DNA of 64,000 nt from Symsagittifera roscoffensis (lineage: Eukaryota; Xenacoelomorpha; Acoela; Convolutidae). Positions within the stretch are counted from its first letter, which is position 1; each line of letters begins with the position of its first letter. The position numbers were made by a program, and so were the translations under genes. Shown here piece by piece: positions 34,271 through 44,000 of this stretch. Location of the stretch: assembly GCF_963678635.1 (NCBI RefSeq), contig NC_087071.1:34016548-34080547 (forward strand), read 5' to 3'. Under the pieces are notes generated by a model. That model worked only from the letters and a program-made list of their open reading frames with translations. It was not told where the DNA came from and did not search any database.

Positions 34271-36595
34271 ATAATATTTTGCCAAGTATTTCATGCCGAA
34301 TTGGCCAGGGTGAGATTCGTGTAAGGTTTTTAAAACGGCGTTTCTAAGTGTAAACGGAATAACCAATTTTCCATCCATATATAATAGTCCGTCGGATTCA
34401 TGAAGGTCTTTCGAAAATTGGTGTAAGTAACGGGAATTTGAGTTGATGTTATCTACTTTTTTCTGTAGAGTTTTCACAATTGTGTTTAACAATTCATCAT
34501 CTTCCGTTAATAAAGCGACCAATTTTGCATTGAATAATGTATTTAAATCCAAAGGTCTTTCAGGTAACTTGAGGTTTTCTCGGAATTTAGTTACTAACTT
34601 CTTGTGTTCTGAGGAAATTTGAAAATCGATAGAGACCTGTATCCCGGAAGTGGAAGGATTTACTACAATTTGGTTATTTGACATATTTACACTATTTATA
34701 AGTTTGAGATCCAAAGGATTACTAATTAAGCTACTGTTAAGAATTAAAAAATAGATAAAGGCTGAATTTGATAGAAAAATTTTAGTAAAATCAGTGTTTG
34801 AGAAATCCGAAGGAATACATTTAGAGTTACAAAGTTCTGTTCTATAGTGTTTTTGATTGCAGATTGAAATGGAAGAGTTGACGAAATTCAATGCTGTAAT
34901 TATTACGTGATTTCGTAATTTTGTGTAATTGGAATTTTCCGAAATCGAATTAATTGAATTACGTAATGGATTTTCATTATCCAAAGGATTGAGTGCATTA
35001 TATATTTTTTTGGTAGTAGCAACTACAAATTCTTCGTCGTAATGTGATGAGGGAATTGCTTTACCCGAAGGAGTTCTTGAAATTAAGTCTGTAAAACCCA
35101 TATCTTTTCCCGCTAAATGTTTGATAGTAAAATTGAATGGTAGGAGACGATCTACCCATCTTGTCAATCGGCTATGGTATGTTTTGTTTCCGTGATTTGG
35201 TGACAAAGCGGAAAGGAGAGCTTTGTGGTCGGTGATAATTTCAAATTCAGAGCCGTAGAGATAATTTTTGTAATGTTCGACCGCCCATACGACTCCTAAT
35301 AACTCTAATTCGTTTGTTGAATATTTGGATTCATGCGGATTTAAAAATCTTGAAGCAAATGACACTGTTTTCCAAACCTTCTCATGAAGTTGTTCAAGGG
35401 ATGCTCCCAACCCATTATGTGAAGCATCTGTTTTTACTCTCGTGGGCTTTTTTACGTCGAAATGAGTGTTTTCGGTAAGATTTACTTTTTCAGATTTAAT
35501 CTTGACAAAAGCTTTTGAGTGATCTTCATTCCAAAGCAAAATTGACTTCTTGTTTAAAAGAAGTCTAAGCGGGCTTCCGAGGGATGCTAAATTTGGTACA
35601 AATTTAAGGTACTGATTAGTTGACCCGAAGAATGATCTTAGTTCTTTTAGATTCTTTGAGATTGGAATATCTTTAATTGCTTTGGTTTCATCGAATAGTG
35701 GGGCGATTCCAGATTTCGATATTTTAAAACCGAGCCATTCGATTTCTTTTTGGAAGAATTTGCACTTCGACCATTTAACTGCGAAATTGTAAGTGTCTAA
35801 CGTTGATAAAATTTTATAAACGATTTTCTTGTGATCGTTAAAACTTCCTTTGGAAGCCACTAATATGTCGTCGAGGTAACAATTTGTAAAAGGAATATTT
35901 CCCAAAGTTGAGTCCATGACTCTCTGAAACTCGTTTGGCATATCGCCGAGTCCGTAAAAACCCGTTAAAAATTGATAAGTGCCTGTTATATCTCCGCCGA
36001 CTAGACTAAAATTGCATTGGCTGCTAGTAAAATTGTCCAGCGCAAGTTGACTATATGCGTTCTTTAGGTCTAGGTTTGTAAACCATACTTCTCCGACGGA
36101 ATTGTTTGAAATTTGAGCCGCTACGTTATCAACTAATTCGTGTATATTAGGCATCTGATATTTGTTCTTGTAGATTTGTTTGTTGATAAATTTTGAATCT
36201 AGGGCTAGCTTTATCGATTTGTCTTTTTTACAAGTAATAACTATCGGACTAATAAATCTATCCTCGTCACAGTTTTCTAATTTTTTGATGTGTCCTTCGG
36301 ATTTAAGCCTGTATAATTCTGTTTTTACTGAATCCAGTAAGTGTAAAGGGACCCTCCTGCCTTTTAATTGAATTGGCTTTAATAGTTCATGAAAGTGTGT
36401 TATTTTTGTTTGATTTTTTATTTTTCCAATCCGAAGGAATAGTTGTTTGAAGGTTTTTCCAATCATTTCTTTTTCATTATCTATGTCAAGTGAGGTAACT
36501 GAATTGATAGACTTACAAGTTCTCTTGTTGGTGAATGTTGCGTATTGTTTTTGTGAAACTTCGATTCCGACTTTTGGTAAATTGTCATTTCCCAA
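34193..36595 (-). CDS. Ty3/gypsy reverse transcriptase and RNase H
   Basis: An 800-codon open frame. RT spans about residues 75-295: FTNLDLKNAYSQLAL (173-187) carries the first catalytic Asp and CYLDDILVASKG (239-250) the YxDD box. RNase H spans about 380-510, with VKTDASHNGLGASL (Asp 390), STNELELLGVVWAVEHY (Glu near 429), IITDHKALL (Asp near 456) and GKDMGFTDLISR. A linker leads to the integrase HHCC region, starting HPGQFGMKYLAKYY near residue 767, where the frame is lost. The frame is open upstream of the first Met to about 36715, continuing from the protease. RT and RNase H residues look intact, but the protein could not be made as a complete pol. Confidence 0.9.
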   Translation of the reverse strand: MGNDNLPKVGIEVSQKQYATFTNKRTCKSINSVTSLDIDNEKEMIGKTFKQLFLRIGKIKNQTKITHFHELLKPIQLKGRRVPLHLLDSVKTELYRLKSEGHIKKLENCDEDRFISPIVITCKKDKSIKLALDSKFINKQIYKNKYQMPNIHELVDNVAAQISNNSVGEVWFTNLDLKNAYSQLALDNFTSSQCNFSLVGGDITGTYQFLTGFYGLGDMPNEFQRVMDSTLGNIPFTNCYLDDILVASKGSFNDHKKIVYKILSTLDTYNFAVKWSKCKFFQKEIEWLGFKISKSGIAPLFDETKAIKDIPISKNLKELRSFFGSTNQYLKFVPNLASLGSPLRLLLNKKSILLWNEDHSKAFVKIKSEKVNLTENTHFDVKKPTRVKTDASHNGLGASLEQLHEKVWKTVSFASRFLNPHESKYSTNELELLGVVWAVEHYKNYLYGSEFEIITDHKALLSALSPNHGNKTYHSRLTRWVDRLLPFNFTIKHLAGKDMGFTDLISRTPSGKAIPSSHYDEEFVVATTKKIYNALNPLDNENPLRNSINSISENSNYTKLRNHVIITALNFVNSSISICNQKHYRTELCNSKCIPSDFSNTDFTKIFLSNSAFIYFLILNSSLISNPLDLKLINSVNMSNNQIVVNPSTSGIQVSIDFQISSEHKKLVTKFRENLKLPERPLDLNTLFNAKLVALLTEDDELLNTIVKTLQKKVDNINSNSRYLHQFSKDLHESDGLLYMDGKLVIPFTLRNAVLKTLHESHPGQFGMKYLAKYYGGHTYIDKFTSTGLIAHNALKPVRI

Positions 36596-36690
36596 GATAT
36601 TTCTTTCATGACCTTGAGTTAGGAAGAAGTGACATTCCTTGTGGGACCATCCATTTGAGAAAATTGGGACAATTACTTTTCCAGTGATAT

Positions 36691-37034
36691 TTATTGCATT
36701 GTTCGTAAATCCACAATAGAGTATATTTTCACGTAGGGGTCTCGTAGTTTCAACTCGTGTAACACATTCTGTTTAAGGAAGCTTACAGGGCTTGCTGAAT
36801 CCACCTGTATATTGAGAATTACTTGGTTTTCATTTCCTAAGCCGATGTTTAGTAGTTTCTTCAGTTCCTTTCCTTGATCGTCGTAGATAGTTGTTACGTT
36901 TAATACAGAGTAGTCATCGTTATCGCTATGTCCAGACTCTGACCATGCGTTGATTACTCCACAGCATTCTCTATTGGCGTGGTCAATATGTACATCTGGT
37001 TGTTCCGAAGGATAATGATGATCTGTATTATTTA
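36691..37034 (-). pseudogene. Ty3/gypsy aspartic protease region
   Basis: The frame carries NIQVDSASPVSFLKQNVLH, with DSA at the place of the D-S/T-G active site. The C-terminal part of the domain continues in another register from about 36718 and reads into ILGND just before the RT frame, so one frame change lies near 36715. Upstream, the open frame runs into the LTR piece; its apparent start (37092) lies within LTR sequence and is not a natural start. Confidence 0.75.
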
Positions 37035-37161
37035 CATTAAAAAAGTTAACGGTCATTCTCTCCGTCGGAGAGAATGAAGATAGCAAGGTCAAATTAAGAT
37101 TAACCAGTTAAGATACTTTAAAGTAATTAGTGAAATAAAACAAATGGTAAGAATCACAACA
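37034..37161 (-). repeat. Truncated 5' LTR of the Ty3/gypsy element
   Basis: This 128-bp block is nearly identical to the first 128 bp of the 3' LTR (one T/G difference noticed at 37045). It stops at ACATTAAA and joins protease coding sequence. The outer end is intact and adjoins the ATAAA target duplication. Confidence 0.9.
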
Positions 37162-37236
37162 ATAAAGGAGCCGGATCAACTTAGCAGAGTTGAGAGAAGA
37201 GGAAAATAACCGAAACGATGACCAGAAAAGAGCGTT

Positions 37237-37510
37237 CGGGGGTCACTTTTGAGTAAAGATACGCTTTACTCAATATACTCACAAGATACTCACTTTTGGG
37301 TAAAGATACGCTTTACTCAAGATACTCACTTTTGAGTGAAGATACGCTTTACTCAATATACTCACAAGATACTCACTTTTGGGTAAAGATACGCTTTACT
37401 CAAGATACTCACTTTTGAGTGAAGATACGCTTTACTCAATATACTCACAAGATACTCACTTTTGGGTTAAGATACGCTTTACTCAAGATACTCACTTTTG
37501 AGTAAAGATA
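37237..37510. repeat. Higher-order tandem repeat with palindromic units
   Basis: The basic 36-bp unit contains GATACTCACTTTTGAGTAAA and GATACGCTTTACTCAA. Pairs of units plus an 11-12 bp TATACTCACAA spacer form a period of about 83-84 bp, seen about three times. Each unit contains the inverted repeat GAGTAAAG-ATACG-CTTTACTC, so the array can form serial hairpins. Confidence 0.9.
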
Positions 37511-38849
37511 GGTATTTCAAGCGCTCTCACCCCGATAACCAAAAACACCCAGAGTGAATACTTTATTTAAGGCTCTCAATCGCGGAATGGCTACAACACT
37601 CAAGACAATCAACCCAAAAAGTTCCAGTTAACTTCATTCCCTCTAGCTTGACCAAATTAAGAACAAATTAAGAACAGCGCTGCGCATAAAATCCTCAATT
37701 TGACACGCAGTGTTTAGTCCGGATGTTTAACCCTAGATGTTTTTTTATTTGTTTAACCCTAGATGTATATTTATTTGTATTTGTACATTCTAAAATATTC
37801 ATGTAAAAATCAATTTTTGACCTTGTATGCCAAAGTAATCAGCTGAAGTAATCACGGCACCAGGGAAATGTTAAACTCCTTAGCTGAAATATGGCATGAT
37901 TCTTCTAGGATTTGAACACAAGAAAAACTGCAAGAGACTTTACTCGCCTTCTCCTCTTCTTTTTCAAGTTTTACGCCTTATGGAAGAGACGTCAAAGTTT
38001 GCAATAATTTTGAGGCAAGAAAGTCCCTTTACGACATAACGCAGTTCAGGTTCAAAAAAATTCTCTAAATATTCCACCACTCTGGCACAAGCACAAAACG
38101 GAAACCCAATTAGAACAGTCAAAACGGACAGTTGGATTACAGATGGCGATATTCGCCAAAGAAAATATCGACATGCAAGAACTTCTTTGAAACCGCCCAA
38201 AGACCCCACATACATCAACGACTCCGCCGCTGGAAGAAGAAATTACAAACGCGACAAACACTCAAGGAGAGCTCGTGCTTATAGAAACCAGGAGATATGG
38301 ATAAAATTCGTAATTGAAAGGGCGAGAATAGAAGACAAGGGCGTAACAAAAAAAATCTTTGTGAGATACCCACGTTATGAACATTTTTTGTTCCACTTCT
38401 GGCATGAGTTTCAGAGTCGACCCGATTTTTGCGCCATTTAGTTTTTTGGTATTGGAGCCACTTTAGCATATGATTTTGAACTTCAAAGCAAATTTTCAAA
38501 AAAAAAAGAAACAAAAAATCAAGCCGTGGGAAAAGAATTTTCAGACGTTGATTTTTATAAAATGAAAGAGAAAAAGACGAAACAGATACATGTCTTCACC
38601 TCATTATTTAATGGCACTTCAATATCAACAAAACTAAAATCTCTCGTTCAACTTCAGGATCTTCTCCTTTTCAAATAAAATTTTCTGTTCGAGATTTTAT
38701 CTCAAAAAATTCCGGCCTTTATAAGCGCAGGAGTAAGAAGGGATTGGTTTTTGAATAAAAAAACAATCCATTTCAAAACAAAACCAAAATAAAACTTAAC
38801 CGAATATATTTTTTTTAGATATTATGGTATTAAAAAAGCTCAAAAAAAC
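37511..38849. other. No recognisable gene
   Basis: The sequence contains a short duplication (TTTAACCCTAGATGT at about 37727 and 37758) and overlapping open frames at 37964-38514 on both strands. The plus frame 38187-38441 is Arg/Lys-rich, but I see no family motif. Homology to the exon 4 region of the protease units was sought and not found. Confidence 0.4.
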
Positions 38850-40250
38850 TGAATACTAGAGTCTATCAAATTTAAAGCTTCTATATTTCCGGCTATTGTT
38901 CGAAGAGCCAACGCAAAGAGATCAAGTTCACATCTTCTCATGATGTTAAGAAACTCATCTAAATCAGAGTGAAGCAATCAAACCCATCTAATCGCAATTT
39001 GTTCTTTGATTTAGGAAAAAACAAAGCAAATAAGGAAAAAGAACCATGCTAAGGGTTACGATTTCAAGGAACACTTGATCGTACGACAAAATTGAAGTTC
39101 ATTTGGCTGAGTAGTTAATCAAAAACAGTATTGTAAGAAAAGGCTTCTCGAGGCGCATATGGCGAATAAAAATGGGTCCTCGAAAAAGTCCCTTTTCCGC
39201 AAGATCCCAGGAGATGAGAAAACTTCGAAAGGGGCAAGAAAATTTGGGCTTTCGAAAAGGGCAAGAAAAGGGTGAAACGGTATTTCAATAGTTATTTTCA
39301 ACGGTGCAATGTCTTTTCTGTACTCAATTTGCATTCGATAGCTGGAACAATTTTGTTTCCTGTGGAAGCAAAAAAAAAACAAATTTCATTTCCACACTTA
39401 TTTCTCTAAAACAGGCATCAGCTCAAAATCGATACCATGCGTGGTTGTGAAACATTCAATCAAAGTTTTTTGACTTTTTCATGCCGAAAAACTGGAAGCT
39501 AGTTTAGTTTTGCGAAAAAAATATCTGAAAAAAAATAAGTTGCCTAATACGGGGAGGAATATAGTATCTTTTCATGGCTAATTTCATTTGCCAAAAAAGG
39601 AGATATTTTCCTGCTTACAGAGTTAACTGTTTGTCAGGTTGTCTGCCTGCTGCTATGCAGCCATAATTAAGCTTAAAGACTAGAAGGCTGAACTTTTTGA
39701 CTTCTGAACCCATTTAAAATCAATTGGGCCAATTTCGTTAACTCCAGGGGTCAATATTTCATCAACAATTTTTCAATTTTTGTGGCTGTTTTTTCCTCTC
39801 GATAACCAAAAATTTGTTACCAGATAGCTGAAAACGTTTTAACAAAATTTTTGGAGAAAAATTGTTCGCGCACTTGACAATGGAAAGTAACAACCAATTA
39901 CTTTCGGTGATAGTAACATATTGTGCTGGTTATTCAATGCTTTTCATGTTTGGTCACAATTTTTTTTAGTTTTTGAGTATTACGCGACAAAAAAATCGCT
40001 AACCAGTTATTCGGTTGTGCGCATACGTATCCATTTTTATCAAGAGCAAAATTCAAGGCGTGATAAAAAGCAATGAACAAATATATGCCTTCATTTCATT
40101 GATGCACCTTTTATTAACCTAGAAAAATAATAGCCAATTTTAAATCATAACAATCCCAATTTCCGTTATTTGGGAATTGATTGGATTTTTTAAGCATTGT
40201 AATTGAACCTACTCATTCTTTGAGAGAACTTAAAATATATATATAGAGAA
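38850..40250 (-). pseudogene. Third serine protease homolog copy, exon 3 and intron 2 only
   Basis: The minus strand at about 39340-39020 matches exon 3 of homologs A and B: a TTCCAG acceptor-like end, then IEYRKDIAPLKITIEI (Asp of NDIAL kept but Asn changed to Lys), and later VLGSC-type and FYESPF-type segments in broken frames. Next to it, 39350-40200 aligns with intron 2 of A (13150-13990) and B, for example CTCAAAATCGATACCATGCG against GAAAATCGTTACCATGTATG. Exons 1, 2 and 4 are missing. Stops and a short internal repeat of GGGCAAGAAAA confirm that it is a pseudogene. Confidence 0.7.
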
Positions 40251-40380
40251 AATGAGCAAAAGTTTTCTAAAAGTTACTAGACAATGATTTATCATTTGGC
40301 ACGCGACTTTTTTACAACAAACTTTACACATAAATTAGTTGTGTTTGCTTTCTAGCTACAAAAACCTCCTGCATATATGC

Positions 40381-40673
40381 AAAGGCGGCTTTAGGGGGTC
40401 CCCTTTTGGTACTTTTTAAGAAATCAGTTTTTGGCTGACCGACTCTGAAGTTTCTGAAAGTGCCTTCTGCGCCAAAATTGTGAGGAGAGCGGGCTCAAAA
40501 AATGCGGTTTTTCAATCAAAATATATCCGAAAGTTCACAAAAACGCCTTTTTTGACCTGTTTTTTCAAAAATTCTCCTGCGGCGCCAAACATTTCCTGTA
40601 AATGAGGTCTGCTAGTGTTCTGGGAGGGGGGGGGGGGGGGAGGGCGCTCAGAACATCCTAGATCCACCCCTGT
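40381..40673. mobile_element. hAT-like MITE upstream of unit 2
   Basis: It starts CAAAGGCGGCTTTAGGGGGT and ends CCTAGATCCACCCCTG, with the family interior (CCCCTTTTGGTACTTTTTAA, TTTTTGGCTGACCGACTCTG) and a G run at 40625-40640. The flanks CATATATG and TATATAAA are only partly alike. The equivalent place in unit 1 (about 10835-10850) is empty, so it inserted after the duplication. Confidence 0.7.
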
Positions 40674-41058
40674 ATATAAATTATGAGCATCAATTTCGTC
40701 TTTTCTTGATAGACTAAGATAACCAAAACGTGATCTTGATTTGAGTCTTTTTCCTGTTTCTATTCTGATGAATCTATGGAAAATCGTACTCTGAAAGAAT
40801 TCAGATAACTAAATGAATACTCAATAGCGAAATCAAAAGTTGAATCACAAACATCTAAGTTTTATTCACCAAGAAAACGGAGGCTCTTTTCAAGACAGAA
40901 AAACTAAATGACAAAATGTCAAATTGATGACAAAATCTGAAGTATCGACCTGATAGAGTGACAGATTTCTGACTACTCAAATTGCTTTCGCTTTATTTTT
41001 ATTCAACTGGTCCTGTTGCAGAAGTAGAAAAAACCAAAACAATTTCAATCTTTTCACT

Positions 41059-44000
41059 TTAGTTAATCGCCATTGTCACAGTTATCCATGTATAAAATCG
41101 GGGAACACTTGCAAAGAAGCTTCCGTTGTTGCAAAATTGACCTGGGGTGTCATTGCGACTTCTTGAATAACTTGCCACACCATATAAACATTTGGGAGTA
41201 TCACTGCAAAGTTTAAATAAATAGAGAGGGTTGCCATCGTCAAAGTAACAAATATTGGCTCCTTTTTGGCTATTTTTCCTTTTACCATTTTATTATGGAA
41301 TATCAACTTTTGCATTAAACTTTATTCTTTGAAGTTAGAATTAAGTACCAAGTAATTTTTGTATTTCTGGGTAGTGGTTTTGCTGGCTACTTAGTTTTGA
41401 TATTCATGAATTTTTATTGACAGTTTTTCATCTGGTGAATTTACTTCACAAGAAACAGACTTTCGCTCAATTTACTTGATCTTCTTCCGTTAAAGAAACC
41501 TGAAAATAATAATTCAAGAGGATCTAAATAGGGGCTATAAATTGTTTGATACTCTTCGTCAGAATGATTTAATTCCAATCAATTGTCAACCCTAAAGTGT
41601 ATCGCAAAAGAATAATTTTGTCCTTAGAAAATATATCTTCTTTTTATGGGAAATTTTGATTTAACAAAAAACTGGTGGCACGCAGAGGTTAAAACAAGGT
41701 TTTTCTTAATTCCGTTCAGATTCTAAATTCAGTTTAGACAAATTCCCTTCAATTAATTTAATGATTGCAAAAATGCTTTTTTTTCAAATAATCTACAATA
41801 ATAGATACATTAGCGAAGCTGTGTAGAGCCCATGTGATCAAAACTTGTTTTTGGGTTGAAAAAATTACCAAACAAATAATGAAAAAGAGCCGTGCCCGGG
41901 GTTGCGCTTTCTACGCAAACTTGATCTTCACGACAAAATTGAAGTTGAAGCGGCTGCGTGTTTGATTCGAAAAGACTTTCATAAAAGAAAGCTTCTTGAA
42001 GAACATATGGGATATCGTAATGTGTTCTGGAAGTTGTCCCTTTTCCGCATGATCCCAAAACATGAGGTAAGGTTTCAAAAGGAGGAAGAAAATTGGAACA
42101 TAATGGTAAAATACGTTCACCATTTGATATTTCAGTTGATAACTTTAACAGTGCAATGTCATTTCTGTACTCCCTTTGCATTTTGAACCTAGAAGGAAAA
42201 ATTTTTTCTGAACTAAAATTTACAAAACAAAATAAAAAACTAATTATTTTTAAATAATTTTAATTCTAGTTAACATGCAATAACTTGAAATTTGGTTGGC
42301 TAAAAATTGATACCAACTTAAGCTATGAAACATATTCAATCAGAGTTCATTCATTAGTTCAAGTTGGTCGACTCGAAAGAATTCAAAGCGAGTTGGTTTT
42401 CAGTAACATTATGAATAATAATCTCCCTTACATTGCCTGAGAAGTAATGTGATACATTTTTATGGCTCAAACTACTAGCCAAGTGTTAGGTGATTTACAA
42501 TCTGGATACAGGTTTGCCGGTTTGGTAGAATGTATGCTTGCTGTTATGCAACTACAATTAACGCTGAGTTCTGAATTCTAACAAGTGGGATTGTCTTCCC
42601 TTTTATACCCATGTAGAATCTATCACGCCATTTTAGTTTTTTCCGAGGCTGAAATTTTTGCGAACGTTTTTTCTAGTCAATTTTTAGGCAATTTTAAGGG
42701 ATTTTTCGTACAAATATCACAGAGTCGAATAATCGGATAGCCAAAAAAAAACTGTGTGACATACAGCGCTAGTGGTATTGTCCGTGTAAATCAGTGTGTG
42801 ATATATTCGGTCAACAAAGGATCTTTTTGTGTACCAGGTAACAAAGAACTACGGCCATCGGGTTATTTGCACCCACCAATCAAATGCCAGCAATTTAAGT
42901 TTTAGACTCTTTGGTTGACCTTTGAGTGTATATGCTCAAATGTGATTTAAATAACCTAAAACCTTAATTGCTGACATTTGATTGATTGAACTTCGAGCGA
43001 TAATGATTTAAAAAATGCCCAGCCGATTCAATTATAGTTCCGACCTTTGTGTTCGGGTGTGTTTTAGTTTTTTTTCTTTAATTTTTCACGCAAAATCCCG
43101 CAAAACCAAAAAAATCATCGGACTGAGTTGAGTGATCTATCATATAGAAACGCTTTCATTCGTGATTCGAATTTTTCACAGTGTCGAGGCAAAACCAGTT
43201 TAAAATTTTTGAAATTTGGTCTAGTTTCGAGCTAATAAGTTGACCCTGTAGGCTTACAATAGCATATTTAAGCCATGAAAACTTAGTTTCACTCATGCAA
43301 AGGTAGTTTTTGGAGTTTTTAGCGCAGTTTTGTGCATCAAAAACTTGAAAATTCAAACTGCTTCTTCAACAAAATTTGGAAAAAAATTTTTGAAGTTTTT
43401 GCAATTTTTTTTTGAATTTTTTTCTAGTCAATTTTCTTTACAAAATGTTTTACAGTTGACTTATTTTACTATGCCTCTAAATACGCCTAAGTTCTATTTC
43501 TTAATTCAGATCGTTTTATCACAACATACAGAAAAAACTATTCCAACTTTAAAAAAAAAAACTTTGTATTCTTTTAAGACTGTAGTCAGAATATTTTGTG
43601 CTGTTTGCGCAGTACCCGACTATCCTTGCTTGCTTTCTGAATTCCTTTAAGTTGAATAGAAGAAGACATACCAAACAAAACTTAACGTCAATATCCATGT
43701 TTGGTATGAACTTTTTGCCACATAGTGCTTCAGCGTTTGTCGTTTTTGGTCACAGAAATGCGCTGAGTTTGTGGATCTTGAGCGACAGAAAAACTTTTCG
43801 GCGATTCGTTTATTTGGCTGTGCAGATACAGTGCTGATTTAAATTAACCGGACAAAACGTGTTAAACTTGAAATTTAAAACGCATTTTTCTCAAATTGGG
43901 TTGGGTTTAGGTGAAAACTTATAAAGACAAAACTTGCTTAAAATTTTAGCAGAATTATTATGGTGTAATTTGTTTTGCGAAATTCGGGCCCAAAATTTTA

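Larger units (their letters stand above)
31695..37161 (-). mobile_element. Ty3/gypsy LTR retrotransposon lacking gag
   Basis: Minus-strand element flanked by the 5-bp target duplication ATAAA (31690-31694 and 37162-37166). The 3' LTR (31695-31906) is complete. At the 5' end only the first 128 bp of the LTR remain (37034-37161) and then join directly to the protease coding region, so the rest of the 5' LTR, the primer-binding site and gag are absent. Protease, RT, RNase H, integrase and a C-terminal tail follow in Ty3/gypsy order. RT/RNase H is one 800-codon frame. Frame changes near 36.7, 34.27 and 33.9 kb break the rest. It shares its family with the copy at 1-3345. Confidence 0.9.

Noticed and set aside
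37237-37510. CRISPR-like array of palindromic repeats
   Set aside because: There are no unique spacers of constant length, and the context is a eukaryotic satellite-like array.
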